DNA of 64,000 bases from positions 248,001-312,000 of the forward strand of contig JALWTX010000022.1 in assembly GCA_026993355.1 (NCBI GenBank). The letters are read 5' to 3'. The DNA is from Flavobacteriales bacterium (GTDB taxonomy: Bacteria; Bacteroidota; Bacteroidia; Flavobacteriales; Flavobacteriaceae). This document shows positions 10,853 through 20,342 of the stretch, piece by piece. The translations under genes and the position numbers were made by a program. The stretch's first letter is position 1, and every line of letters begins with the position of its first letter. The notes under the pieces were generated by a model. That model saw nothing but the letters and a program-made list of their open reading frames with translations, was not told where the DNA came from and did no database searches.

Positions 10853-11218
10853 TTAAAAAACCGCCTTAAAAAGCAAATTGGCAGTTGCCGGATTTGTGGC
10901 TAACGGAACATTGTGCACATCACACAAACGCATTAACATAGAAATATCAGGTTCGTGAGGATGTTTATCTAAAGGGTCACGAAAAAAAATAACCATTTGT
11001 GTCAGCCCTTCAGCTACTCTTGCCCCTATTTGGGCATCGCCACCTAAGGGACCGGATAAAACACGCGTTACTTTTAAACCCGTTTCTTCAATATATTTAC
11101 CGGTTGTACCGGTTGCAATAATTTTAACATTTTTTTGTAAAAGTTCTTCTCTATGTTCCATAATAAAACGGACCATTTCCGGTTTTTTTCCGTCATGAGA
11201 AATCAAAGCTATTTCCAT
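10853..11218 (-). CDS. mgsA: Methylglyoxal synthase
   Basis: It converts dihydroxyacetone phosphate to methylglyoxal and phosphate, a bypass that relieves sugar-phosphate stress. The 121-residue protein is short but complete: ALISHDGKK at the N-terminus, the phosphate-binding ATGTTG motif ([10 protein letters not shown]), [16 protein letters not shown] with the catalytic Asp, and [20 protein letters not shown]. It is single-copy here and monocistronic, with a -7 element upstream (11236-11243) and its own terminator. Confidence 0.95.
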   Translation of the reverse strand: MEIALISHDGKKPEMVRFIMEHREELLQKNVKIIATGTTGKYIEETGLKVTRVLSGPLGGDAQIGARVAEGLTQMVIFFRDPLDKHPHEPDISMLMRLCDVHNVPLATNPATANLLFKAVF

Positions 11219-11235
11219 ACATATTTATTTTTTTA

Positions 11236-11243
11236 CAAAATTA
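11236..11243 (-). promoter_or_regulatory. -7 element of mgsA
   Basis: Minus-strand TAATTTTG matches TAnnTTTG, 17 bases before the mgsA start codon. Confidence 0.45.
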
Positions 11244-11334
11244 CATCAAAAAATGATTGATTAAAAACAATTGAATGTAAAGATTATGAAAGAATTGCAA
11301 GAATTATCAATGGTCTCATATGAAATTATTATTG

Positions 11335-11342
11335 TATTTTTG
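11335..11342 (+). promoter_or_regulatory. -7 element deciding the start of the 11358 gene
   Basis: TATTTTTG matches TAnnTTTG. A transcript would begin near 11349, downstream of the in-frame Met codons at 11271-11310, so translation should start at 11358. Confidence 0.5.
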
Positions 11343-11357
11343 TACATTATAAAAAAT

Positions 11358-11879
11358 ATGATTTTGACAAAAAGAGATTTTTTTATTATTGTAATCCGTA
11401 TTATAGGTTTATATGGTTTTTTGCACAGTCTTTTTTTACTGATTAATAAGCTAATTTTATTAATTGAACACCCTGTTCATTTAAAAAGTATTTATACTCA
11501 ATTGGAACCGGTTGTCTTAAACTTATTAATTTGGTTTTTGATAATTTACTACTCTGTTTATTTAGTTAAATTACTCGGGTTGGATAAAGACTTTGATGAC
11601 AAAGACATTCATTTGGGAGATATTAGCTTAAAAAAAATATTGATATTCGCTATAATCATAGTTGGCGGTATCGCGATTATTAACAGTCTTGCCGAAATTT
11701 TTTATACGGTTTCTTTGCTCTTAAGAAATTGGATTGATCCCAACTATAAGTTGTTTGGCAGAAATGAAATTACCCATAAATTAATTGTTAGTACAATTAA
11801 GTTTGGGCTTGGTATATTCCTTCTTTCAAAATACAATAGTTTAGCTGATAAATTAATGATTAAGGATAAAAAAGCTTAA
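11358..11879 (+). CDS. Hypothetical integral membrane protein, four predicted helices
   Basis: About 173 residues when started at the Met at 11358 (MILTKRDFFIIVIRIIGLYG), which the promoter element at 11335-11342 favours over an upstream in-frame Met at 11271. Four hydrophobic stretches are visible: ~8-30, ~50-75, ~95-115 and ~140-165. A charged loop (GLDKDFDDKDIHLGD) separates the second and third. It resembles small DUF2975-like membrane proteins only in general layout, and I do not recognise the family. It is a single gene divergent from mgsA. No function is proposed. Confidence 0.6.
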   Translation: MILTKRDFFIIVIRIIGLYGFLHSLFLLINKLILLIEHPVHLKSIYTQLEPVVLNLLIWFLIIYYSVYLVKLLGLDKDFDDKDIHLGDISLKKILIFAIIIVGGIAIINSLAEIFYTVSLLLRNWIDPNYKLFGRNEITHKLIVSTIKFGLGIFLLSKYNSLADKLMIKDKKA

Positions 11880-12155
11880 TGGGATTTTGATTGGACTATT
11901 CTTTTACCTCTCAACTATTAATCCATTTATGGACATAACCTCTACCTAAGCTTTCGTATCAAAACTTATTTCATCCATCAATATCTGGTAAAACAAAATT
12001 TAATATAATTATTGGCCTCTGTAACTCTTTTAATTTCTAAGTTAGCATTGGTATTCAGACTATTGCCAGGTTTAGTAAGGTGTTAAAAATCATGGTAGTA
12101 TATAATTATTTCTAAAATTTTACTTTGCAGGTATCAACCTCTAATTTTTTATTAC
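11880..12155. other. Intergenic stretch, no feature seen
   Basis: 276 bases between the stop of the small membrane protein and the stop of the convergent glycosyltransferase. No hairpin with a T-run, promoter, RNA gene or credible small ORF was found. Confidence 0.5.
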
Positions 12156-13169
12156 TCATTTGTCATAAAAGTTTTGAGAAAAAGCTTCAAAAACAGGACG
12201 TTGTATAATTAGACGCTTCCATATTGAAAACATGAATCCCAAACCATAGCCTATCAACATAACAAAACTGCTAAATACGGATAATGCCGCAAGTTTGACA
12301 TTTTTTTCTTTACGAAAAGCCTCTATAAAAACAACAAGGGCATACAAGACGTAAAGAATAAATATATATACATATCCCAAAATCAACAAAATAATGCCCA
12401 ACAAGAGTCCAAGCGTAAATATAGCAGGAAAAAAGTGTGCCGGCTTTAAAGATTTTTTGTGTAAAACATATAAATTGATTCGGGCAATTCCTGAGTTGAA
12501 TACTTGTTTAAAAAAAGAAACCAAATTATTCCGCCGTTTGTGGTAAACAAATGCTTCTGGAAAAAGACGGGTATTAAAACCGTTTTGCATAATACGAATA
12601 CTCAAATCGATATCCTCACCAAAACGCATAGCCGAAAAACCACCTGTTTTTTTAAAAACTTCTTTAGACAATCCCATATTAAAACTACGCGGATAAAATT
12701 TACCGGCTTTTTCAGAGGCACCTCTAATGCCTCCTGTGGTCAAAATAGAGGTCATCGCAAAACTAATGGCTTTTTGGATGGGACTGAATGCAGGATGTGC
12801 CGCATCCGGTCCGCCATAAGCATCGGTATATTCTCGACTCAGCGTGTGCCGGACAAATTTTAAGTAATGAGGTGGCACAATGACATCCGAATCTAAAATA
12901 ATAAAATAATTACCTTTGGCCTGTTTCATGCCAAAATTTCTGGCTAATCCCGGACCGGAATTAGGGATAGCGTAATAAGCAATATTTAATTGATCTTTAT
13001 ACTGTTCACAAAGAGTTTTGGCAGGTACCTCAGAGCCATCTTCAACAATAACGACTTCAAAGTTTGGGTCTTGTTGACCGGCTAAACTCTCTAATAATTC
13101 CGCCATTTCATCCGGCCGGTTATAAACAGGCACAATAAATGAAAAAGTTAATTCTGAGGTCGTCTGCAT
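12156..13169 (-). CDS. Glycosyltransferase family 2, membrane-anchored
   Basis: 337 residues. The N-terminal GT-A fold (~8-230) has FSFIVPVYNRPDEM, the VVIVEDGSE nucleotide site, the DxD-like ILDSDVIVPP and an acceptor-side GEDIDLSIRIMQNG motif. The C-terminal ~90 residues form two or three membrane helices (HFFPAIFTLGLLLGIILLIL and following). It would transfer a sugar from a nucleotide donor on the cytoplasmic face, for example in lipid-linked glycan or capsule synthesis; donor and acceptor are not predictable. Its ATG overlaps the msrB stop by one base, so the two are co-transcribed. Confidence 0.9.
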   Translation of the reverse strand: MQTTSELTFSFIVPVYNRPDEMAELLESLAGQQDPNFEVVIVEDGSEVPAKTLCEQYKDQLNIAYYAIPNSGPGLARNFGMKQAKGNYFIILDSDVIVPPHYLKFVRHTLSREYTDAYGGPDAAHPAFSPIQKAISFAMTSILTTGGIRGASEKAGKFYPRSFNMGLSKEVFKKTGGFSAMRFGEDIDLSIRIMQNGFNTRLFPEAFVYHKRRNNLVSFFKQVFNSGIARINLYVLHKKSLKPAHFFPAIFTLGLLLGIILLILGYVYIFILYVLYALVVFIEAFRKEKNVKLAALSVFSSFVMLIGYGLGFMFSIWKRLIIQRPVFEAFSQNFYDK

Positions 13170-13663
13170 TACTTAGCGTCTTCTTTTTTTTCTTTTACAA
13201 AATTTAATGATGTCGAATTAACACAATAGCGTTTGCCGGTAGTTTCGCTGGGACCATCGTCAAAAATGTGTCCTAAGTGCCCCCCGCAATTGGCGCAAAG
13301 TATTTCGGTGCGAATCATATTATGACTGTAATCCGGCTGCTGAATAATGGCGCCAGGAATAGCCTGGTCAAAAGAAGGCCAACCACAATGACTTTCATAT
13401 TTCCGGTCCGATTTGAAAAGCGGTGCACCACAAGCTGCACATTTATAAATCCCTTCCTCAAAATGGTAAGTATATTTGCCGGTGCCGGGCAAATCAGTCC
13501 CTTTGCGGCGCAAAATGTAAAATTGTTGAGGGGTTAAAATTCTTTCCCATTCAGCTTCGGATTTGTTGATTTTCGGTTTCATTCTTTTGGGTTTAATATG
13601 CACTTGTTTGATTTGACAAGAAAACAGAATAAAAATGTTTGTCAGCAATAATATTTTATACAT
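13169..13663 (-). CDS. msrB: Peptide-methionine (R)-S-oxide reductase, exported lipoprotein form
   Basis: It reduces methionine-R-sulfoxide in proteins. The MsrB core shows both zinc CxxC pairs (CAACG and CANCGGHLGHIFDDGP) and the catalytic Cys in RYCVNSTSLNF. Length is 164 because a leader is present: MYKILLLTNIFILFSC is a lipoprotein signal with the lipid Cys at position 16, so the enzyme is probably membrane-anchored in the periplasm rather than cytosolic. The gene is upstream of and overlaps the glycosyltransferase. Confidence 0.93.
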   Translation of the reverse strand: MYKILLLTNIFILFSCQIKQVHIKPKRMKPKINKSEAEWERILTPQQFYILRRKGTDLPGTGKYTYHFEEGIYKCAACGAPLFKSDRKYESHCGWPSFDQAIPGAIIQQPDYSHNMIRTEILCANCGGHLGHIFDDGPSETTGKRYCVNSTSLNFVKEKKEDAK

Positions 13664-13708
13664 TGGTTAATTTATAACAACCTGTTCAGTAAGCTATTTT
13701 TATTTAAC

Positions 13709-13800
13709 CTCCCAAGTTTTTCAAACTGGCAGGTTTATGGTAAAACCAAGGACACTTTTATTCGGATCTGTCAGGTTTTAGAATCTGTCAGGTTCGGTTT
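13709..13800. repeat. Short imperfect palindromes with repeated CTGTCAGGTT
   Basis: Between argS and msrB lie an imperfect hairpin (AACCTCCCAAGTTT... with ...AAACTGGCAGGTTT) and two copies of a TCTGTCAGGTT motif about 20 bases apart. They resemble the short dispersed palindromes common in Flavobacteriia intergenic DNA. They may also terminate argS, which ends at 13803 on the same strand. Confidence 0.35.
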
Positions 13801-13802
13801 AT

Positions 13803-15572
13803 TTACATCCGCTCAGGCACCTCAATACCGAGTAATTTGAAAGCATTTTTTATGGTCTCGCCGACTTTTTTTGATAATTTGACTCTAAAAATTTTATCAG
13901 CTTCATTATCAGCCGCCAATATTGGCACACTTTGATAAAAGCTGTTGTACAATTTCACCAAATCGTAAGTATAATTGGCTATTAACCCCGGATTTTGTTG
14001 CTCAGCAGCAGCAGCAATTATTTGCGGAAACAAGGTCAATTGTTTAATAACTTCCTTTTCTTTAGGATTTAATTCTATTTGAACAAAATCTTGGTGCACT
14101 AAATCTCCTGCTTTACGTAAAATAGATTGAATACGGGCATAAGTATATTGAATAAATGGCCCTGTATTCCCTTGGAAGTCAATAGATTTTTTCGGGTCAA
14201 ATAAAATAGTTCTTTTGGGATCAACTTTTAAAATGTAATATTTTAAAGCACCTAAACCAATAATGCGGTAAAGGCGTTCTTTCTCTTCCTCACTATAACC
14301 TTCTAATTTGCCTAATTCTTGCGAAATTTCGCGTGCTGTCCGGGTCATTTCTTGCATTAAATCATCAGCATCGACAACAGTTCCCTCACGCGATTTCATT
14401 TTACCATGTGGCAACTCTACCATGCCGTAAGACAAATGATAAAGTTTATCTGCCCAATCATAACCGAGTTTTTTTAAGATTAAAAACAATACCTGAAAAT
14501 GATAGTCCTGCTCATTGCCGACCACATAGATATGACTGTCTATATCAAAATCTTGAAAACGTTTTATGGCTGTACCAATGTCTTGCGTCATATAGACGGA
14601 AGTCCCATCAGCTCTCAACAATAGTTTTTCATCTAAACCCTCATCAGATAAATCTGCCCAAACCGAACCATCTTCTTTTTGGTAAAAAATACCTTTCTTT
14701 AAACCTTCTTCAACAACTTTTTTACCCAATAAATAAGTTTCGCTTTCGTAATAATTTTTATCAAAGTTAACCCCTAAGTTTTGGTAAGTTTCATTAAAAC
14801 CATCATACACCCAAGCATTCATTTTTTTCCATAAAGACATTACTTCAGGATCTTTGGCTTCCCATTTTCGTAACATCTCTTGCGCTTCCAATAAAATAGG
14901 CGCTTCTTTCTTTGCATCTTCTTCGGATAAGCCTTTTTCTTGCAAATCTTTGACTTGCTGTTTATACACCTGATCAAATTTTACATAATACTTTCCGGCC
15001 AAATGATCACCTTTCATGCCACTGCTTTGCGGGGTTTCGCCATCACCAAATTTTTGCCATGCCAACATCGATTTGCAAATATGAATACCGCGATCATTAA
15101 TAATTTGCGTTTTAATAACCGGCTTACCGGTAGCTTTATAGATTTCACTGATACTGTGGCCTAAAAGATTATTACGAATATGACCCAAATGCAAAGGTTT
15201 ATTAGTATTAGGCGAAGAATATTCAACCATTAAAGCTTTTTTTTCTTCGTCAACAGGGGTGAATCCGAAATGCTCATCCTGATAAATATTTTTTAAGAAA
15301 TTGACATAATATGCCGGATCTATAACTAAATTTAAAAATCCGCCAACGACATTAAAATCCGCTACTTCATCAACATTTTCTTTTAAGTAAGCTCCTATCT
15401 TTTCAGCTACTTCTTTCGGATTTTTTTTCAACTGCTTTACATATGGGAAAACAACCAAAGTAACATCGCCTTCAAAATCTTTACGTGTTGCTTGCAATTC
15501 GGGACTTGGTATGTCTAAATCATATAAAACTTTAAAAGCCTCTTGTATTTTATTTTGTAAAATTTTTTCCAT
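13803..15572 (-). CDS. argS: Arginyl-tRNA synthetase
   Basis: The 589-residue class I enzyme charges tRNA-Arg. It has the ArgRS N-terminal additional domain (~1-110), the HIGH-type signature as EYSSPNTNKPLHLGHIRNN, the KMSK loop as HGKMKSREGTVVDADDL, and the DALR anticodon-binding domain with GPFIQYTYARIQSILRKAG near 470. It ends with the characteristic ...LGIEVPERM. Length and motifs are complete. It stands alone between msrB and the divergent aro gene. Confidence 0.97.
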   Translation of the reverse strand: MEKILQNKIQEAFKVLYDLDIPSPELQATRKDFEGDVTLVVFPYVKQLKKNPKEVAEKIGAYLKENVDEVADFNVVGGFLNLVIDPAYYVNFLKNIYQDEHFGFTPVDEEKKALMVEYSSPNTNKPLHLGHIRNNLLGHSISEIYKATGKPVIKTQIINDRGIHICKSMLAWQKFGDGETPQSSGMKGDHLAGKYYVKFDQVYKQQVKDLQEKGLSEEDAKKEAPILLEAQEMLRKWEAKDPEVMSLWKKMNAWVYDGFNETYQNLGVNFDKNYYESETYLLGKKVVEEGLKKGIFYQKEDGSVWADLSDEGLDEKLLLRADGTSVYMTQDIGTAIKRFQDFDIDSHIYVVGNEQDYHFQVLFLILKKLGYDWADKLYHLSYGMVELPHGKMKSREGTVVDADDLMQEMTRTAREISQELGKLEGYSEEEKERLYRIIGLGALKYYILKVDPKRTILFDPKKSIDFQGNTGPFIQYTYARIQSILRKAGDLVHQDFVQIELNPKEKEVIKQLTLFPQIIAAAAEQQNPGLIANYTYDLVKLYNSFYQSVPILAADNEADKIFRVKLSKKVGETIKNAFKLLGIEVPERM

Positions 15573-15691
15573 ATTTAATTAATTATGTCTTGCAAAAATA
15601 CAGAAAAATAAATGAATAAACTTCTCTATTGTGGCTTGACTTACACAAATTAATGCATAAAATTCGTCTGCAGGTAATATAATTTTTATTG

Positions 15692-15699
15692 TATTTTTG
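15692..15699 (+). promoter_or_regulatory. -7 element of the DAHP synthase gene
   Basis: TATTTTTG matches TAnnTTTG and ends 5 bases before the ATG at 15705, so the transcript should have almost no leader. Confidence 0.45.
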
Positions 15700-15704
15700 T
15701 CTTT

Positions 15705-16796
15705 ATGACAAATAACACAACTTATAACAATTGGCTGCGCCATATCGCCGGTAACAATGCTTTGATTATAGCCGGACCTTGCAGTGCTGAAACAGAAGAT
15801 CAAGTTATTAACACTGCGATAGGCGTAAAAAAAGCGGGGGGGCATATTTTTAGAGCCGGCATTTGGAAACCCAGAACCCGCCCGGGAAATTTTGAAGGTG
15901 TGGGTGCCATCGGACTCAAATGGTTACAAAAAGCCAAAGCAACAACCGGTTTAATGACAGCTGTTGAAGTAGCCAATCCGCATCATGTCGAATTGGCCTT
16001 GGCAAATGATGTTGATATTTTATGGATTGGCGCCCGTACCAGTGTAAACCCCTTTTCCGTTCAAGAAATTGCCGATGCTTTGCGCGGTGTAAATAAACCC
16101 GTTTTGGTAAAAAATCCTATTAATCCGGATTTGGCCTTATGGATTGGCGCTTTAGAACGCATCGAAAAAGCCGGTATTAAAAATTTGGGTGCTATTCACC
16201 GTGGTTTTTCCAGTTACAAAAAAATGCCATATCGCAATGAGCCGCTTTGGCAAATACCGATCGATTTAAAAACAAGATTTCCGGAGTTGCCCTTAATCAA
16301 TGACCCTTCACATATATCGGGCAAGCATGAAAATGTCTTTGATATAGCGCAAACGGCTATTCAACTAATGTTTGACGGGCTGATGATAGAAACGCACATA
16401 AATCCGGAAAAAGCCTGGAGTGATGCCCGCCAACAAATAACTCCGGAAACCTTGGCCGGCTTTATCCCACAATTTGTACCGCCCAATGACCGCGTTTTTA
16501 ATCCGGGATTGTTAAAGAATTTTAAAGTTTTGCGTAAAGACATTGACGATATAGATACTGAACTTGTCAATTTATTGCGACAAAGACAAGAAAAAATAGA
16601 AGAAATAGGCCGCTTAAAATTAAAAGAAAACCTAGCTATTTACCAAAAGGAACGTTGGCTGGATATATTAAATAAAGCCATACATAATGCGCAAGAAAAC
16701 AATATTAATCAAAAGTTTATTGAACAACTTTTCAGGCTTTTGCACCAAGAAAGTTTGAAAATTCAACACCGTGTTTTTAAAGAAAACCAAGTTTAA
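15705..16796 (+). CDS. Bifunctional DAHP synthase (type I-beta) / chorismate mutase (AroQ)
   Basis: It joins the first step of the shikimate pathway (PEP plus erythrose 4-phosphate to DAHP) with a chorismate mutase that acts in phenylalanine/tyrosine synthesis and can sense those products. Residues ~10-265 are the KDO8P-synthase-like barrel: IAGPCSAET, WKPRTRPG, KNPINPD, RGFSSYKK, NDPSHISG. Residues ~275-355 are an all-helical AroQ mutase (LRKDIDDIDTELVNLLRQRQ, IGRLKLKENLAIYQ). Fusion in this order is normal for Bacteroidetes. rsgA follows after 13 bases. Confidence 0.95.
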   Translation: MTNNTTYNNWLRHIAGNNALIIAGPCSAETEDQVINTAIGVKKAGGHIFRAGIWKPRTRPGNFEGVGAIGLKWLQKAKATTGLMTAVEVANPHHVELALANDVDILWIGARTSVNPFSVQEIADALRGVNKPVLVKNPINPDLALWIGALERIEKAGIKNLGAIHRGFSSYKKMPYRNEPLWQIPIDLKTRFPELPLINDPSHISGKHENVFDIAQTAIQLMFDGLMIETHINPEKAWSDARQQITPETLAGFIPQFVPPNDRVFNPGLLKNFKVLRKDIDDIDTELVNLLRQRQEKIEEIGRLKLKENLAIYQKERWLDILNKAIHNAQENNINQKFIEQLFRLLHQESLKIQHRVFKENQV

Positions 16797-16809
16797 ATTG
16801 CTGTAAACT

Positions 16810-17748
16810 ATGAAAGGAATTGTCACCAAATCTACCGGTAGTTGGTATAATGTTAAAACAACAGAGGGACAAACAGTCCCCTGCCGGATTAGAGGAAAAT
16901 TCCGGATAAAAGGTATAAAAACAACCAATCCGGTTGCTGTGGGCGATTGGGTCGAATTTGACATGGAACCCCGAAAAGAAACCGGCGTGATAACTTATAT
17001 TTACCCAAGAAAAAATTATTTGCTGCGACGTTCGATAAATCTTTCAAAACAATACCATATTTTAGCAGCCAATATTGATCAAGTTTTTTTGACAGCGCCT
17101 ATTATAAATCCGGAAACCTCCACCCTTTTTATGGATCGCATTTTGGCAACTGCAGAAGCTTATAATATTCCGGCAGTCATATTGATAAATAAAGTGGACT
17201 TAATCAATACACCTGAACTTGAAGAAAATAAAAATGAGCGCAAAAAAATTTATGAAAAAGCCGGCTATCCGGTCATCGAAGTTTCGGCCAAAACCGGTTA
17301 TAACATAAATTTGCTCAAAGAAAAAATGAAAAATAAAACCTCTATGTTTACGGGACATTCAGGTGCAGGCAAATCTTCGTTAATCAATGCGGTAGACCCT
17401 CATTTAAATTTAAAAACCGGTCATATCTCCGAGGCGCATAAACAAGGGAGACACATCACGACCTTTGCACAAATGTATGATTTAGATTTTGGCGGACACA
17501 TTATAGACACGCCCGGCATACGCGGATTTGGGGTTGTTGATATGAAACCGGAGGAAATAGATCATTATTTTCCAGACATTTTCAAATATAAAACAGATTG
17601 TAAATTTAACAATTGTAAACATGTCAATGAGCCGGGATGTGCCGTTAAACCTGCAGTCGAAAAAGGTGAAATTTCCCCCAGTCGTTACACCTCTTATTTA
17701 CAGTTGCTGCAAGAAGCCGAAAGCGAAGAAAATAACCCATACCGCTAA
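16810..17748 (+). CDS. rsgA: Ribosome small-subunit maturation GTPase RsgA (YjeQ)
   Basis: A 312-residue circularly permuted GTPase for late 30S assembly. An N-terminal OB-fold (1-70) is followed by the permuted motif order: G4 NKVDLIN (~120), G5 VSAKTG, then G1 GHSGAGKSS (~182), and G3 DTPGIRGFG. The C-terminal zinc finger is visible as DCKFNNCKHVNEPGC. Its stop lies 4 bases before the convergent ClC gene's stop. Confidence 0.96.
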   Translation: MKGIVTKSTGSWYNVKTTEGQTVPCRIRGKFRIKGIKTTNPVAVGDWVEFDMEPRKETGVITYIYPRKNYLLRRSINLSKQYHILAANIDQVFLTAPIINPETSTLFMDRILATAEAYNIPAVILINKVDLINTPELEENKNERKKIYEKAGYPVIEVSAKTGYNINLLKEKMKNKTSMFTGHSGAGKSSLINAVDPHLNLKTGHISEAHKQGRHITTFAQMYDLDFGGHIIDTPGIRGFGVVDMKPEEIDHYFPDIFKYKTDCKFNNCKHVNEPGCAVKPAVEKGEISPSRYTSYLQLLQEAESEENNPYR

Positions 17749-17751
17749 AAG

Positions 17752-19581
17752 TTATTCGGAAGTAATAACCAATAATTTTCGCCGGTAAACACTTAATAAT
17801 TTTCCTTTGGAGATAAAGCCGATATAAACTCCATTTTTAATTACGGGTAAATTCCAAGCACCGGTTTCTGTGAATTTACGCATAATATCATGAAAATGAT
17901 CTTTTTCGTAATAAATTACTGCCGGCGCTTTATGCATTAAATCACTCACGTGCGTATTGTCATACAAATCGCGGTTAAACATAATTTGACGGATATCATC
18001 CAAGCTTAACATTCCTAAAAAATGATTTTCTTTATCAACGACCGGAAAAATATGACGGTGCGATCGGGTGACAACATTATAAACCAAATGACCTAAAGTC
18101 ATATCCGGTGTAATCGGGATTAAATCTTTTTCGATCACTTCTTTCCACTCAATAATTTGACCGACATATTTGTCTTTGTCATGAGTCGGTAAAGCATTTA
18201 TTTCGGCTAACTGCATGGTATAAATGCTATATTTTAAAACCTTTTTAGAGATCATATACGATAAAGCTGCTACCAACATAATGGGGACCAATAAAGCATA
18301 TCCCCCTGTAATTTCTACAATCAAGAAAACGGCGGTCAAAGGAGCTTGTAAGACGCCGGCAATAGTCCCGGCCATACCGACCAAAGCAAAATTTTCTGTA
18401 GACAACCGGTGAGAAAACAAGCCTGAATAATTGATTACCAAGGCCAAAATATAGCCGGATATGGCACCTGTAAATAATGTGGGAGCAAATACGCCACCTA
18501 TACCGCCTGCCCCGAATGTCAAAGACATGGCTACCACTTTAAAAACGACCAGCAAGACAAAAAAGAGGATGATCATATAAACATCATTATGGTTAATGTT
18601 AAACCATGATGTATTAAGGACAAAATGATAATTGTTTAATAAAATGTGGTTTAAGACTTCATAGCCTTCACCATATAATGTTGGTATGAAAAAGATAACC
18701 AAACCCAGAAAAAAACCGGCAATTGCCCAACGTTTCCATATATTTTTAATGCCTTCAAAATAATTCATTATTTTGTAATAGACGCGTACAAAATAAATAG
18801 AAGTCGTCGCGGAAGTTATCCCTAAAATAATGAAAAAAGGGATATCGATAAAATGATAATTTTCTTTGAGGCTAAAATGTAACAAAATATTTTGTCCCAT
18901 AAAAAAATAGGACGTCAGAATACCTGAAACCGATGCTAAAATCAGTGGAACCAATGAGGTCATAGTTAGGTCAAAACCAAAAATCTCAACCGCAAACAAA
19001 ATTCCTGCCATCGGCGCCTTAAAAATAGAGGCAAAAGTACCAGCAGCCGCAGCGCCTAAAAGTAAATTTCGTTGTTTTAAATTCAAATGTAATAATCTTG
19101 CCAAGCTCGAACTCAAAGCCGCCCCTGTTAAAGTTGATGGACCTTCCAAACCAACCGAGCCACCAAATCCTACAGTTATGGGTGCGGTAATTAAGGAAGC
19201 GTAGGTATGATAAGAGGGAATCAAACTTTTCAGTTTCATAATGGCATACAAAACCAATGGCACACCATCTTCTACCGGTTTTCTAATCACATATTTTATA
19301 ATTAATAAAGTTAATCCGATACCAATAATTGGAAAAATAAAATAGAGAAGATGGTGCAAATCATGAATAAAATCTGCCTCCAATAAATGTTGAATGAGAT
19401 GCGTCAAGTTCTTGATGGTAACAGCAGCCAAACCGGTCAATAAACCAATTATTAAACTGATTAAATTCAAAAACTGCTCATCGCTAATATGTTTGTATCG
19501 CCATCTAAAAAATTTATATATTAACTTTTTAGGGCGAAGAGAGCGTTTAAAATATCTAAAATAAACCGTGAATTTCCGCAT
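17752..19581 (-). CDS. ClC-family chloride channel/antiporter with C-terminal CBS pair
   Basis: 609 residues. The membrane core (~35-455) has the conserved ClC pieces: GGSVGLEGPSTLTGAALSS carrying the gating-glutamate position, GAGGIGGVFAPTLFTGA and AGTIAGVLQAPLTAVFLIVE. The first anion-selectivity segment, usually GSGIP, reads EDGVPL here. Residues ~475-600 hold two CBS domains (ITPDMTLGHLVYNVVTR; VSDLMHKAPAVIYYE) that may bind adenine nucleotides. Whether it is a channel or an H+/Cl- exchanger is not decided by sequence. Its start overlaps the end of the kinase gene by 26 bases, so they form one operon. Confidence 0.93.
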   Translation of the reverse strand: MRKFTVYFRYFKRSLRPKKLIYKFFRWRYKHISDEQFLNLISLIIGLLTGLAAVTIKNLTHLIQHLLEADFIHDLHHLLYFIFPIIGIGLTLLIIKYVIRKPVEDGVPLVLYAIMKLKSLIPSYHTYASLITAPITVGFGGSVGLEGPSTLTGAALSSSLARLLHLNLKQRNLLLGAAAAGTFASIFKAPMAGILFAVEIFGFDLTMTSLVPLILASVSGILTSYFFMGQNILLHFSLKENYHFIDIPFFIILGITSATTSIYFVRVYYKIMNYFEGIKNIWKRWAIAGFFLGLVIFFIPTLYGEGYEVLNHILLNNYHFVLNTSWFNINHNDVYMIILFFVLLVVFKVVAMSLTFGAGGIGGVFAPTLFTGAISGYILALVINYSGLFSHRLSTENFALVGMAGTIAGVLQAPLTAVFLIVEITGGYALLVPIMLVAALSYMISKKVLKYSIYTMQLAEINALPTHDKDKYVGQIIEWKEVIEKDLIPITPDMTLGHLVYNVVTRSHRHIFPVVDKENHFLGMLSLDDIRQIMFNRDLYDNTHVSDLMHKAPAVIYYEKDHFHDIMRKFTETGAWNLPVIKNGVYIGFISKGKLLSVYRRKLLVITSE

Positions 19582-20170
19582 TGACCTTTTCTATTATAGT
19601 TCCCAAATCCTCTTGATTTTTAACAAAATTCAAATCATCTACTTCTATAACTAATAATTTCCCTTTGTCGTAACCGGCTATCCAGTCATCATAGCGTTTA
19701 TTTAAATTGCTTAAATAATCTATATTGATTGATTTTTCATATTCCCGTCCACGAGAATGAATATTCCGCACAAGTGTCGGAATTGAGGCTTTTAAATATA
19801 TCAATAAATCAGGAGGTGTGACAATCAATTCCATTAAATCAAACAAAGAAGCATAATTGTCAAAATCGCGTTCACTCATTAACCCCATGGCATGCAAGTT
19901 AGCCGCAAAAATAAACCGGTCTTCATAAATGGTTCGGTCTTGAACAATATCCTTTTGTTCCTTTTTAATCTCTAAAATTTGTCTAAATCGACTATTTAAA
20001 AAATAAACTTGTAAATGAAAAGACCAGCGTTCCATATCATGATAAAAGTCTTCCAGGTATGGATTTTCATCTACAGATTCATAATGTGGATCCATTTTTA
20101 AATGCTGTGATAATAAGGTGGTTAAGGTGGTTTTTCCGGCGCCAATATTTCCTGCAATAGCAATATGCAT
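19556..20170 (-). CDS. Deoxynucleoside kinase (dAK/dGK-like)
   Basis: A 204-residue kinase that phosphorylates deoxynucleosides for nucleotide salvage. P-loop GNIGAGKTT at residues 7-15, the substrate-binding VDENPYLEDFYHD segment, the DRS-like motif in QDRTIYEDRFIFA and the LID-type arginine cluster near RNIHSRGREYEKS are all present. Substrate preference (dA/dG versus dC) is not clear from sequence. It is upstream of and overlaps the ClC gene. Confidence 0.92.
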   Translation of the reverse strand: MHIAIAGNIGAGKTTLTTLLSQHLKMDPHYESVDENPYLEDFYHDMERWSFHLQVYFLNSRFRQILEIKKEQKDIVQDRTIYEDRFIFAANLHAMGLMSERDFDNYASLFDLMELIVTPPDLLIYLKASIPTLVRNIHSRGREYEKSINIDYLSNLNKRYDDWIAGYDKGKLLVIEVDDLNFVKNQEDLGTIIEKVNAEIHGLF

Positions 20171-20342
20171 AAACTTCTATTTTTATGATATGCAAACTTA
20201 CATATTTTATTTTTTTATTAGCTTGTAAAAAAGCAGAAATTAAATTTATTTTAGAGAAATGAAAAATGCTATTGGGTAAATGGTATTCAAATACCCTGGA
20301 CAACCGGAATAAAAACGGCTTTAAAATTTTAAAAAATATGCC

